Source of the DNA: Burkholderiales bacterium
GTDB taxonomy: Bacteria; Pseudomonadota; Gammaproteobacteria; Burkholderiales; Nitrosomonadaceae
DNA length: 64,000 nucleotides
Direction of reading: 5' to 3'
Assembly: GCA_024235755.1 (NCBI GenBank)
Contig: JACKLV010000013.1
Location: forward strand, 1 to 64,000
Positions 51,978 through 61,316 of the stretch are shown one piece after another. Position 1 is the stretch's first letter; each line of letters begins with the position of its first letter. The notes beneath the pieces are model-generated. The model was not told where the DNA came from, ran no database searches, and saw nothing but the letters and a program-made list of their open reading frames with translations. Position numbers and translations under genes: made by a program.

Positions 51978-54566
51978 TTACTGATTGGATTGTTCGTCCA
52001 GCATCTGTTTGATTTTATAGAGCTGCTCGAGCGCTTGTCGCGGCGTTAGTTCATCGGGGAAAATGGTGTGCAGCATGGCGATCAACGGATTTTCCTGTTG
52101 GATTGATTCGATACCCGTTTCCTCCTCGCCAAAATCCAGATCGAGTTGCGGCGATTTGTCGGTACTGTGTTTTTCCAGTTCCGCCAGATGTTTTCTGGCC
52201 ATGCGTATTGCCTGACCGGGAATGCCCGCCAGCGCGGCAACCTGCAAGCCGTAACTTTGGCTCGCCGGTCCTGCGGTGACTTTGTGTAAAAAAACGATGC
52301 GGTGTTTATGCTCCACAGCTTCCAGGTGAACATTACGGATTTGCCTGAATTCTTCGGCCAGCCGTGTCAGTTCGAAATAATGCGTGGCAAACAGCGTGCA
52401 GCTTTTATTTTTGATCAGCAGATAGCGCGCAATGGCCAACGCGAGCGCAAGCCCGTCGAATGTCGATGTGCCGCGCCCGACCTCGTCCATCAACACCAGG
52501 CTTTGCGCCGTGGCGTTGTGTAGAATATTGGCGGTCTCGGTCATTTCCACCATAAAAGTCGAACGTCCGCCCGCAAGATCGTCCGATGCGCCGATACGGG
52601 TAAAAATCTGGTCGAGCAGGCCGATTTGCACTTTTTCCGCCGGAACAAAACTGCCGCAGTGCGCCAGCAGGGCGATTAGCGCAACCTGGCGCATGTAAGT
52701 CGATTTCCCCCCCATGTTGGGGCCGGTGATAATCAGCATCTGATGGTTGTCCTGATGTTGCTGGCCCAGTTGTACATCGTTCGGAATATAGTTGTCCACC
52801 TGACACTCCACCACAGGGTGGCGTCCCGCTTCGATATCGATCGTCGTGTCCTGCGTGAACACCGGAACAGTGTAGCCGAGCGTCTGCGCGCGTTCCGCGA
52901 AAGCACACAGAACATCGACCGTGGCCACACTGGCGGCGGTTTGCTGCAATACGGCCACTGATTCAGACAGCGTGTCCAGCAGTGCATCATACAGGCATTT
53001 TTCGCGCGCGAGCGCGCGGTCCTGCGCTGCCAACGCCTTGTCCTCGAATGTTTTGAGCTCAGGCGTAATGTAACGTTCCGCGCTTTTGAGCGTCTGCCTG
53101 CGGCGGTAATCGTCCGGCACCTTGTCGGTATGCGCATGCGTGACCTCGATGTAGAAACCATGCACGCGGTTATATTCCACCTTGAGATTCGGAATGCCGG
53201 TGCGCTCCTTTTCGCGCGTTTCCAGTTGCAGCAGAAATTCGCCGCAGTTGTGCTGCAGGGCGCGCAATTCGTCGAGTTCGGCATCGTAGCCGTCGGCAAT
53301 TACGTTGCCTTCGCGCAGCACAGCGCCGGGTTCCGGGCGAATCGCCCGTTCCAACAGACCGGCCAGCGCCGGGTCGGGTTGCAAGCTCAGCATCAACTGT
53401 GCAATGTTGTCCGCACTGCACGCGGCAAGCGCTTTTACCACTTCGGGCAGCAGTTTCAGGCTGTCGCGCAGACCGGATAAGTCCCTCGGCCGCGCCGTGC
53501 GCAGCGCGATACGCGCCGTGATGCGTTCGATATCGACCACATGCCGCAGGCAATCGCGCGCCGCCGGATACGCATTGTGCGCAATCAGGTCAGCCACGCT
53601 GTCCTGCCGCCGCTGAATTTCGGACAGATCGCGCAGCGGATGATGCAGCCAGAATTGCAGCAGTCGGCTGCCCATGCTGGTGGCGCAGGTATCGAGCAGC
53701 GACAGCAGCGTCGGCGCGCGTTCGCCGCGAATGGTTTCGGAGATTTCCAGATTGCGGCGGGTGGCCGCATCCAGGCGCACATATACGCTGTCACGCACTG
53801 CCTGCAGCGATGTCACATGCAGCGCGGCGCTGCCCTGCGTCAGGCGGGCGTATTCGAGCAGGGCATTGGCGGCGCACAGCGCCGTGGTCAAATCCGCGCA
53901 GCCGAAGCCAGACAGATCGTGCGCATCAAAATGCTGCGTCAGACTGCGTATTGCACTGTCGAGATCGAACTGCCACGGAGGCAGTAGTTTCAAGGTCCAG
54001 CGGCCGCTCAAATCCTGAACCGAGCGCAACGATTCAGGCAGCAAGATTTCGGCCGGCTGCAGCCGCTCCAGCTCACTGACCAGCTGTTCCGGCGTTGATT
54101 CCATCACGCGTAACTGGCCTGCCGCCAGATTCAGCCAGGCCAGCCCGAGCGTGGTTTCCTGAATCGTCAGCGCCAGCAGAATGCAATCGCGCTTGTCCTC
54201 CATCAAAGCCGCGTCGGTCAACGTGCCTGGGGTGACAATACGCACGACTTCGCGCGCCACCGGTCCCTTGCTTGTTGCCGGATCGCCCACCTGTTCGCAA
54301 ATCGCGACCGACTCGCCGTGTTTGACGAGCCGAGCCAGATACTGTTCGGCGGCATGATACGGCACCCCCGCCATCTTGATCGGCTCGCCCGCGGACGCGC
54401 CGCGCCGGGTCAATGTGATATCCAGCAGAGCGGCGGCTTTCTCGGCATCGTCGTAAAACAGCTCGTAAAAATCGCCCATGCGGTAAAACAGCAGCATATC
54501 GGGATACTGCGCCTTGATGCGTAGATACTGCTGCATCATGGGCGTGTGCTGTGATTCTTTTTTCAT
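51978..54566 (-). CDS. mutS: DNA mismatch repair protein MutS
   Basis: 862 residues. Mismatch-binding motif FYRMGDFYELFYDDA (about 27-41) with the Phe and Glu that wedge into the mismatch; the clamp and lever regions (about 250-560); and the ABC ATPase with Walker A ITGPNMGGKSTYMRQVALIA (about 615), DEVGRGTSTFDG and FATHYFELTRL. Full set, standard length, C-terminal beta-clamp and tetramer region present. The gene is noticeably GC-richer by eye than the glnA or porin regions. Confidence 0.98.
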   Translation of the reverse strand: MKKESQHTPMMQQYLRIKAQYPDMLLFYRMGDFYELFYDDAEKAAALLDITLTRRGASAGEPIKMAGVPYHAAEQYLARLVKHGESVAICEQVGDPATSKGPVAREVVRIVTPGTLTDAALMEDKRDCILLALTIQETTLGLAWLNLAAGQLRVMESTPEQLVSELERLQPAEILLPESLRSVQDLSGRWTLKLLPPWQFDLDSAIRSLTQHFDAHDLSGFGCADLTTALCAANALLEYARLTQGSAALHVTSLQAVRDSVYVRLDAATRRNLEISETIRGERAPTLLSLLDTCATSMGSRLLQFWLHHPLRDLSEIQRRQDSVADLIAHNAYPAARDCLRHVVDIERITARIALRTARPRDLSGLRDSLKLLPEVVKALAACSADNIAQLMLSLQPDPALAGLLERAIRPEPGAVLREGNVIADGYDAELDELRALQHNCGEFLLQLETREKERTGIPNLKVEYNRVHGFYIEVTHAHTDKVPDDYRRRQTLKSAERYITPELKTFEDKALAAQDRALAREKCLYDALLDTLSESVAVLQQTAASVATVDVLCAFAERAQTLGYTVPVFTQDTTIDIEAGRHPVVECQVDNYIPNDVQLGQQHQDNHQMLIITGPNMGGKSTYMRQVALIALLAHCGSFVPAEKVQIGLLDQIFTRIGASDDLAGGRSTFMVEMTETANILHNATAQSLVLMDEVGRGTSTFDGLALALAIARYLLIKNKSCTLFATHYFELTRLAEEFRQIRNVHLEAVEHKHRIVFLHKVTAGPASQSYGLQVAALAGIPGQAIRMARKHLAELEKHSTDKSPQLDLDFGEEETGIESIQQENPLIAMLHTIFPDELTPRQALEQLYKIKQMLDEQSNQ

Positions 54567-54753
54567 GCGGATACCGGGGTTATTGAGCGATGAATGGTTT
54601 GGATTGGTCCTGTCATGTGACGGGATTTTAGCATTGAATTACAGTACATGAGCTTAGGCTATAATTGTTTTAGCCTGCAGCAATGATACAATACCGGAAT
54701 CGATGTTATGTAAAGCTTGTGAGCAAACTTCCAGCAGCATTTGTACACAACCA

Positions 54754-56219
54754 ATGTCCAGCATTTTCATTAATTACCGCCGCGACGACAGTTCAGGCTA
54801 TGCGATTCATCTCTATGACCGGTTAGCAGATTGTTTTGGGCGCGATCATATTTTTATGGATCTCGATCAGATCGCGCCCGGCGATGACTTTCATGACGTG
54901 ATCAATGAAAAACTGAAATCGGTGCAGGTTGCCGTAGTGCTGATCGGCAAGCGCTGGCTGAACAGTTCCGATGCAAACGGCCAGCGGCGGTTGGATCATT
55001 CGGACGATTGGGTTCGGCTTGAGATTGCCGTCCTGCTGGAACGCAACATCCGCGTAATCCCGGTGCTGGTCGGCGGCGCTGTCATGCCCAAATCAACCGA
55101 GTTGCCGGAGTGTTTAGCATCGTTGTCACGGCGCAATGCTTATGAAATCAGCGACCAGCGCTATCATGCCGATGTCGGCAAGCTTATCCAGGTTTTGGAA
55201 AAAATCATAGGTGCGCAGCCGCAGCCACCGTTTCCGCCTCAGTCGCAAGAAAAAAATCTGCCAAAGATAAGGATTTTACGGATTGCGGCAATCTTCGGGG
55301 TAACCGGGCTATTTATCGCGGCAATCATGGTGTCAAGCGGTATTTTATCGACAGCTTCCAGGCAACCAATAGAAGCTGAACCGGAGAAATCAGTAACAGC
55401 TCAGCCTGTTAGCGAAGAACCGGAAGAAAAAATCATAGAGCCCGAAATGGTGCGTATTCCAGCCGGCACATTCCTGATGGGTTCGCCTGAAACTGAAGAA
55501 GACCGGATTGGTGAAGAAGAAGGCCCGCAACATAAAGTTACGATTGCGTCATTTGAAATGAGTCGTTATGAAATCACTGTCGGACAGTTCTGGCAGTTTG
55601 TGCGGGACATGAATTACCGTACAGCAGCGGAGAAAAATGGGGAGGGGTGTTGGGATTGGAATAATGGTAACCCGCAGAAGCAATCTGGACGCAACTGGTA
55701 CAATCCGGGTTTCGATCAAACCGACGATCATCCGGTGGTCTGTGTATCATGGGCCGATGTACAAGCTTATGTACTCTGGCTATCGCAACAAACCGGCAGG
55801 CAGTATCGTTTGCCTTCCGAAGCCGAATGGGAATATGCCGCGCGGGCGGGAATGCAAACCCGTTATTGGTGGGGTGATGACATCGGAAAAAACAAGCGGT
55901 CTGTAATGGTTGTGGCAGTCAATGGGATAACAAACAAACTGCACCGGTGAGTTCATTCAAACCGAATCCGTTTGGGCTTTATGACACTGTGGGCAATGTC
56001 TGGGAATGGGCGCAGGATTGCTGGCATGGCAACTACGAGGGCGCGCCTGTCGACGGCTCGGCGTGGCTAGAAGCGAATAACGGCGAATGCAACTATCGAG
56101 TGGTTCGCGGCGGTTCGTGGAGTAATAGCCCACGGGGCCTTCGTTTGGCTGGTCGTGATGGGATCGACTCCGGTGTTGCGTTTATCAATATCGGTTTTCG
56201 CGTTGCCAGGGACTTGTGA
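54754..56219 (+). pseudogene. TIR domain - transmembrane - SUMF1/FGE-like protein, frameshifted
   Basis: From ATG at 54754 the protein opens with the TIR domain (MSSIFINYRRDDSSGYAIHL, about 1-135, with Glu in DWVRLEIAVLLE where NADase TIRs have theirs), a Pro-rich linker, a membrane helix (about 172-196), an acidic linker and a SUMF1/formylglycine-enzyme-like domain (about 235 on: MVRIPAGTFLMGSPETEEDR, YRLPSEAEWEYAARAG). A one-base loss near 55880-55898 (the A-rich run after GDDIG) breaks the frame; the correct second part resumes as VCNGCGSQWDNKQTAPVSS, NPFGLYDTVGNVWEWAQD and ends with RVVRGGSWSNSPRGLRLAGR. Joined, it would be 488 residues. Sequencing error or real decay cannot be told apart here. 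The paired cysteines needed for formylglycine formation are absent. Confidence 0.85.
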
Positions 56220-56235
56220 CTTTGATCTTTAGGAG

Positions 56236-56302
56236 GGTAGGATGTGCCGTTAGGCGCATCAAATCGCGGACGATGCGCCTCCTTACGTCGGCACATCCTA
56301 CC
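56236..56302. repeat. nested palindromic repeat (MITE-like) after the TIR-SUMF1 gene
   Basis: Outer arms GGTAGGATGTGCCG (56236-56249) and CGGCACATCCTACC (56289-56302), inner arms AGGCGCATC (56252-56260) and GATGCGCCT (56272-56280); both pairs are perfect. It is 67 bp, begins 16 nt after the stop, and would fold as a long bulged hairpin. The look (GTAGGATG...CATCCTAC around a GGCGCATC core) fits a dispersed repeat of a kind common in Nitrosomonas-like and related genomes. Confidence 0.8.
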
Positions 56303-56387
56303 GGATTGTTGTTTGTCAACTCGATAATAATAAGAACCGTCTACCCATTGACGGAGAAGATGGATGGTATTTCATTTTTCCACGTTA

Positions 56388-57305
56388 TTACCGCCTGGAC
56401 GGCGGTAACGGTTCCCCAAAAAACTCCCGCATCAGAAAATTTTCCAATCCTTCCTGATCTCCCGGCCGGGCGGACAGGACGATGACACGGTTGAGGCGGT
56501 GCGATTCCCAGTTGAAATCTTCCTGATGGTATTGGCGGATAAGCTGGATCATGCGGCGGATCACAGCGCGCTCGATATCGCCGTCCGTATCTGCCCGGAC
56601 TTCGATAATTTCACGGCGCGGGTTGCTGACGCCGGTGGTCCAGGCGCGGAACGAAAAACGCGCGTAACTCGAACGTATCTCGAGGATTTGAAAAATCCCG
56701 CTGGTGCCGGGCATTTGCAGGTTGCGCCGCACTTTCGCCATGCGGATTTCCTCCGCGGAGGGCTGCGGTTGCGTGTTTTTGTTGCGGGTGTATTCGGGGC
56801 CGTCGAAAATGCCGGCCGGCCGGCTCGGAACAGCGGGCTGTTGCGGTTGCGGCCTTCTCTGGTTGATATACTCGGACAAGTCGGTTGGCGCGGGGGTGTC
56901 TTGCGGCTGCGCTGTTTCAACTGCCTTTTTTTCCTTTGGCGGTTGCGCTTTGGGCTTTGCAACAGTTTCTGGCCTGACCGTTGGTGCGGGCGGAGTGGCA
57001 GGCCGAACGCGCGGTGGTGGAGGCTGGGGCGCGGGTTCTGGCTGTGGCGGGATCTCAGGTTGTTTTTCAACGCCTTTGCTGGGCGGTGGCGCGGATTCCT
57101 GTGGCAGTGTTTCTTCCGGCAGTTCCAGAAATTCCGCTTCGATGGCGTCCGGAACTGAGATGGCCACTTCGACTTCAGATTCCGACAGGAAAAACCCGAC
57201 TGTCCAGATGATCAGCAGCCAGATCAGCGCCGCCAGCGGCAGCGGCCACCACAGGCGAATTTCCCTTGACCGGGCGCTGGTCATTGTCACGGACTGTGCG
57301 GGCAT
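56388..57305 (-). CDS. TonB-like energy transducer with a non-canonical C-terminal domain
   Basis: 305 residues: a basic N-terminus, one membrane helix (about 20-40, with the LPLAALIWLLIIW segment), a Pro/Gln/Glu-rich periplasmic spacer (about 60-150), and a C-terminal domain (about 185-300: LQMPGTSGIFQILEIRSSYA, WESHRLNRVIVLSARPGDQE) that is not the usual TonB beta-alpha-beta domain. Placed 8 nt after ExbD and clearly in its operon, so it should use the proton-motive force gathered by ExbB-ExbD to push on something in the periplasm or outer membrane. The target is unknown. Confidence 0.8.
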   Translation of the reverse strand: MPAQSVTMTSARSREIRLWWPLPLAALIWLLIIWTVGFFLSESEVEVAISVPDAIEAEFLELPEETLPQESAPPPSKGVEKQPEIPPQPEPAPQPPPPRVRPATPPAPTVRPETVAKPKAQPPKEKKAVETAQPQDTPAPTDLSEYINQRRPQPQQPAVPSRPAGIFDGPEYTRNKNTQPQPSAEEIRMAKVRRNLQMPGTSGIFQILEIRSSYARFSFRAWTTGVSNPRREIIEVRADTDGDIERAVIRRMIQLIRQYHQEDFNWESHRLNRVIVLSARPGDQEGLENFLMREFFGEPLPPSRR

Positions 57306-57312
57306 TGCGGAT

Positions 57313-57714
57313 TTATTTGTGCTGCACCGCGATCAGAAATTGATGCACGCCTGCTTGGCGCGCACGCAGCATCGCCTGCACCACAATGCCTTGCGGGGCT
57401 TCGCTGTCCGCCGATACGATCAGTTTCGGCTGGGCGTCTTTGAGCAGTGGCTTGAGTTTTGCGGCGAGGGTTTCGAGTGTAACGGATTCCTTGTTGATGT
57501 AAATCTCGCTGTCCTTGGTCAATGTGAGTGTGATCGGTTTCTCTGCACTGAGTTTTTCGGCCTGTCCTTTGGGCAGGTTGACCTGCAGCGAATCGAGATT
57601 TTGCATCGACAGCGAGGCGAGCATGAATGTCGCGAGCAGAAAGAACATGACGTCGATCATGGGTATGATCTGGATATAGCCTTTACGGGGTGCTCTGGTT
57701 TTACGCAGTTTCAT
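57313..57714 (-). CDS. exbD: ExbD/TolR family protein
   Basis: 133 residues, one membrane helix. The proton-path Asp is in the helix start QIIPMIDVMFFLLATFML. The periplasmic domain (about 45-130) has the ExbD/TolR fold: TLTKDSEIYINKESVT and ADSEAPQGIVVQAMLRARQAG. It partners the ExbB-like protein just upstream (overlap 14 nt). Assignment to ExbD rather than TolR rests on the TonB-like third gene. Confidence 0.88.
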   Translation of the reverse strand: MKLRKTRAPRKGYIQIIPMIDVMFFLLATFMLASLSMQNLDSLQVNLPKGQAEKLSAEKPITLTLTKDSEIYINKESVTLETLAAKLKPLLKDAQPKLIVSADSEAPQGIVVQAMLRARQAGVHQFLIAVQHK

Positions 57715-58348
57715 GAATGTCTTCCTTTTGATCCAGGCGGATATGATCGATCAGGCGCGTGCCGAGGCGTTCCATTTCGTCCATGGTTTGCGACTGCAGC
57801 CGCGAGAAATAATTGAACCCGAACAGCGCAATCAATGCGATCGACAGGCCGACGACGGTGGCAATCAGCGCCTCGGCCACGCCGCCCGTCACCGCAGTGG
57901 GATTGACGATGCCTTCGCTGCCGATCACCTGAAACGCGCGCATCATGCCAACGACGGTGCCGACAAGCCCCAACAGCGGGGCGGCGGTGACAATCGTTTC
58001 CAGCGCCCAGAGCCGGCGCGACAGGGATTCTTCGATCATCTGGGCTTCATCCGCCGCGCGCGATTCGGTCCACCACGACGGCTGGTGCCGGTTTGCGATC
58101 ACGACTTCGAAAAAGCGCCGGTAGTAGTGCCGCCTGTCCAGCCCGGACAAAAATTTTTCCAGATCCTCCCATTTGAAACCGTAGGTTTCGATCAGATTCA
58201 GCAGCTCGTTCGAGAGGCGCGCGAAACGCCAGTAAACAAATGCTTTTTCCAGCATGATCGCCAGCGCGATGACTGCCAGCAAAAACAACGGCACAATGAT
58301 AATGCCGCCCAGCTTCAGCATGACCCAGGCTTGGTTCAGATATTCCAT
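57701..58348 (-). CDS. exbB: ExbB/TolQ/MotA family proton channel protein
   Basis: 215 residues, three membrane helices (about 10-30, 115-145, 155-180). The helix-2 and helix-3 regions have TVTAAPLLGLVGTVVGMMRAF-like sequence (TAAPLLGLVGTVVGMMRAFQ) and ALIATVVGLSIALIALFGFN, the pore-lining part with the Thr facing the ExbD Asp. It forms the pentamer that turns proton flow into force. First gene of the three-gene leftward operon. Confidence 0.9.
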   Translation of the reverse strand: MEYLNQAWVMLKLGGIIIVPLFLLAVIALAIMLEKAFVYWRFARLSNELLNLIETYGFKWEDLEKFLSGLDRRHYYRRFFEVVIANRHQPSWWTESRAADEAQMIEESLSRRLWALETIVTAAPLLGLVGTVVGMMRAFQVIGSEGIVNPTAVTGGVAEALIATVVGLSIALIALFGFNYFSRLQSQTMDEMERLGTRLIDHIRLDQKEDIHETA

Positions 58349-58650
58349 ACATTCACTCCAGATATTGGAAAAACAGCTATAACGTTACGACCCGCGCAGT
58401 TTGACATGAATCGCCGTATTCGGGCAGATGCGGATGTTTGAACGTAATTACCGGCACGAATTCCCGGTGCCGGAAAACTCACTATACTGCCATAGACGGC
58501 CCAAAATTGTGGCAGGAAAAATTGAAGAAAAGACAGTGGATGGTAGACGCAGGCGGGCTGCATGGTATTGAAAGTGCTAATAAAACATAAGCAGGAAAAT
58601 GAGTGCGTACAATGCGGTGTTATGGCAACGCCTGTCAGTTAGGCGCGCGG
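58349..58650. other. intergenic stretch upstream of the ExbB operon
   Basis: About 300 nt between the ExbB start and the end of the next leftward gene. It contains the hairpin CCGGCAC (58451-58457) / GTGCCGG (58467-58473) with a 9-nt loop. There is no T-run on either strand, so it may be a regulatory palindrome rather than a terminator. Confidence 0.5.
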
Positions 58651-59325
58651 TTATTCCCTGAATTTGATGACGATCCGGCCGTGCGTTACCTGTATATGCT
58701 CGACACCTTCGGAAAAGCTTTTCCAGAATCCTGGATCGCTACCGAATTCGTTCACCAGATCGATATTTTTCAGCCCGCCTAACCAGGCATTGGGAATAGG
58801 TACGCCCATGATACTGACACCGCTTAAAACAATGACCGGCTTGCCATTTTGGTACGTCATGCCGACACCGGCATTGAGTCGCAGTGTTTTTCCGCCGAGG
58901 ATCGGAAAATCCTCCTCGAACGGTACCAGCAACTTGGCGCTGACGAGTCCTTCGTCGAGATCGATGGCAAGTTTGCGCGCAAGATCGGTATTTTTCGCCA
59001 GCAGCGCGTTCAACTCACGCTCGGTAAAACTGATTTCCCGTGTAGCGCCCGCCTCGGTATAGGCCTCGGGTTTCAGATAGCCGTCTTCATAAAATTCGTC
59101 CGGCTGCGGCTGATACGTATCTTCCCGATGATAGTACGGTGATCCGGTTGCATGTGTATAACCCAGCCTGTCCAGCTTGTCCTCAAGCGCTTGTTCTTCT
59201 TTTGCGCTGAGTGAGACCGGCGTAAATGCAGTGGTGAATACGTACGTTTTGAGCGCCCAGTAAGTACCTGCGATGGTAATCGCCATGGTGATAAAGACAA
59301 TGAGCAGTACATGGGTCCAGTTCAT
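58651..59325 (-). CDS. membrane-anchored protein of unknown function
   Basis: 224 residues. One N-terminal helix (about 5-27), then a soluble periplasmic part. The stretch ISFTERELNALLAKN (about 95-110) followed by KLAIDLDEGLVSAKLLVPFE and KPVIVLSGVSIMGVPIPNAW has the alternation seen in lipid-binding beta proteins such as the LmeA or YpmS type (DUF2140/DUF2993-like), but the match is only a resemblance. It stands alone, divergent from the GH15 gene. Confidence 0.7.
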   Translation of the reverse strand: MNWTHVLLIVFITMAITIAGTYWALKTYVFTTAFTPVSLSAKEEQALEDKLDRLGYTHATGSPYYHREDTYQPQPDEFYEDGYLKPEAYTEAGATREISFTERELNALLAKNTDLARKLAIDLDEGLVSAKLLVPFEEDFPILGGKTLRLNAGVGMTYQNGKPVIVLSGVSIMGVPIPNAWLGGLKNIDLVNEFGSDPGFWKSFSEGVEHIQVTHGRIVIKFRE

Positions 59326-59458
59326 AAGCGCCGCTTCGAATAATGACAGAATGCCTGTGTTTTGATCATGATGTATGGTTGAATTTTAACCGATTTTGTG
59401 GAGCGATATGGTATAAACTGTTTGTCTATCCGCTATCAATCCGTTCACGGTTACCGCT

Positions 59459-61285
59459 ATGAAAACGTCAAACCGCTATTGCCCCATTGAAGATTACGGC
59501 CTGATCGGCAACCTGGAAACGGCAGCACTGGTTTCAAAGCAAGGTTCGATCGATTTTCTGCCGTATGCCCGTTTTGACTCGCCGACCATTTTTGCCGCGC
59601 TGCTCGACCGGAACAAGGGTGGCTTTTTTTCCATTGAAATCGAGTGTGACGAGGTGAATCACAAGCAGTTGTATCTGCCCGATACCGCCATTCTGATTAC
59701 CCGCTATCTGACGAATGTGGGCATTGCGGAATTGACCGATTTCATGCCTGTCAATGAAGAAAACAGCCGGTTCGCGCTGATCAGAAAGCTTAAAATCATT
59801 AAAGGCGATCATACGGTGCGGGTCGAGCTGAAACCGCGTTTCGACTATGGTAAGTACGGATTTCATGTCGAAAGAGAAAACAACAGCTTGATCATTCAAA
59901 GCAAGGGACCGATTAAACAGGCATTTCGTCTGATATGTTCGGTTGACTTCGAATTGGGAGACGACTGTCTGTCAGCTGAGGTCTGTCTGGAAGCACGGGA
60001 TGAAATTTACTTTGCGCTGCTATCTGACGATCAACCGTATCCGGATTCCATCGATCATCTTGTAAAATTTGCAGAAAAGAGCTTTGACAATACATTGCAT
60101 TTCTGGCGGGACTGGGTCAATCAATCGGACTATAACGGCCGCTGGCAGGATATCGTCAGACGATCCGTGATTACGCTGAAACTGCTTACATCTTGCCGTT
60201 ACGGTTCAACCGTTGCCGCCGCCACACTCGGTTTGCCGGAACATATCGGCGGACAACGCAACTGGGATTACCGCTATACCTGGATTCGCGATGCGGCGTT
60301 TACCATGTACAGCTTTTTGCGGCTTGGCTATACCTGTGAAGCGCGCCAGTTTATTCAATGGATACAGCAGCGCAGTCTGGAAATCGATACAGCTGACGAA
60401 CTCAAGCTCATGTACCGGGTCGACGGTTCGTCCGATCTTGAAGAGGTAGAAATCCCGTATCTTGAAGGATACAGAGGTTCTGCGCCGGTGCGTTCGGGCA
60501 ACGGCGCGTACGATCAGTTTCAGCTTGATATTTTCGGTGAGTTGATCGATACGATATATTTGTATAACAAGAATGCGGAGCCGATCAGCTACGATTTCTG
60601 GCTGAGTCTGACGAAATTCATCGATTTTGTGTGCGAAAACTGGCGGCAAAAAGGGCATGGTATCTGGGAAGTGCGTGACGGGGAAAAGGAATTTCTGATT
60701 TCCAAAGTAATGTCATGGGTTGCGCTTGACCGCGGCATACGGATTGCCGAAAACCGTTCGTTTCCGGCGCCGCTTGAGCATTGGCGGGCAGCGCGCAACG
60801 ATGTATTTAACGATGTTTATTCCAATTTCTGGAATCCGGAGCGCAAGGCCTTTGTACAATACCGCGGCGCCGATACGCTGGATGCATCCGCCTTGCTGAT
60901 TCCACTGGTGCGCATGATGAGCCCCAATGAACCGCGTTGGATAGCTACCCTGCGGGCTATTGAGAATGAACTGGTCACGGATTCACTGGTTTACCGCTAT
61001 AATCTTGGTAACGGGGCCAGCGACGGTTTTTCCGACGAGGAAGGGACTTTTTCGATGTGTTCGTTCTGGTATATCGAATGCCTTGCCAAATCGGGGGAAA
61101 TCGATAAAGCCATTTTGTATTTTGAAAAAATGCTGGGTTATGCAAATCATCTGGGGCTGTATTCCGAGCAAATCAGCCTGAAAGGGGAGCAGCTGGGCAA
61201 TTTTCCGCAGGCGTTTACCCATCTTGGGCTGATCAGTGCCGCTTACCAGCTGCAATTATTATTGGCGCAGGACAGTCGTTCTTGA
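59459..61285 (+). CDS. glycoside hydrolase family 15 protein (glucoamylase/trehalase type)
   Basis: 608 residues. N-terminal beta-sandwich (about 1-245, opening YCPIEDYGLIGNLETAALVS) and the (alpha/alpha)6 catalytic barrel (about 260-600). The barrel has NWDYRYTWIRDAAFTMYSFL (about 275) and the closing GTFSMCSFWYIECLAKSG, where the catalytic Glu usually sits. No signal peptide, so cytoplasmic. Likely hydrolyses trehalose or short alpha-glucans. An SDR (glucose dehydrogenase-like) follows after 31 nt, which fits handling of the released glucose; that link is inferred. Confidence 0.88.
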   Translation: MKTSNRYCPIEDYGLIGNLETAALVSKQGSIDFLPYARFDSPTIFAALLDRNKGGFFSIEIECDEVNHKQLYLPDTAILITRYLTNVGIAELTDFMPVNEENSRFALIRKLKIIKGDHTVRVELKPRFDYGKYGFHVERENNSLIIQSKGPIKQAFRLICSVDFELGDDCLSAEVCLEARDEIYFALLSDDQPYPDSIDHLVKFAEKSFDNTLHFWRDWVNQSDYNGRWQDIVRRSVITLKLLTSCRYGSTVAAATLGLPEHIGGQRNWDYRYTWIRDAAFTMYSFLRLGYTCEARQFIQWIQQRSLEIDTADELKLMYRVDGSSDLEEVEIPYLEGYRGSAPVRSGNGAYDQFQLDIFGELIDTIYLYNKNAEPISYDFWLSLTKFIDFVCENWRQKGHGIWEVRDGEKEFLISKVMSWVALDRGIRIAENRSFPAPLEHWRAARNDVFNDVYSNFWNPERKAFVQYRGADTLDASALLIPLVRMMSPNEPRWIATLRAIENELVTDSLVYRYNLGNGASDGFSDEEGTFSMCSFWYIECLAKSGEIDKAILYFEKMLGYANHLGLYSEQISLKGEQLGNFPQAFTHLGLISAAYQLQLLLAQDSRS

Positions 61286-61316
61286 ATACAGACAACTTCC
61301 AACAAATACTGATTGA

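Noticed and set aside
52000..54500. Many long antisense frames across mutS
   Set aside because: Shadows of a GC-rich gene; Ala/Arg/Pro-biased without motifs.
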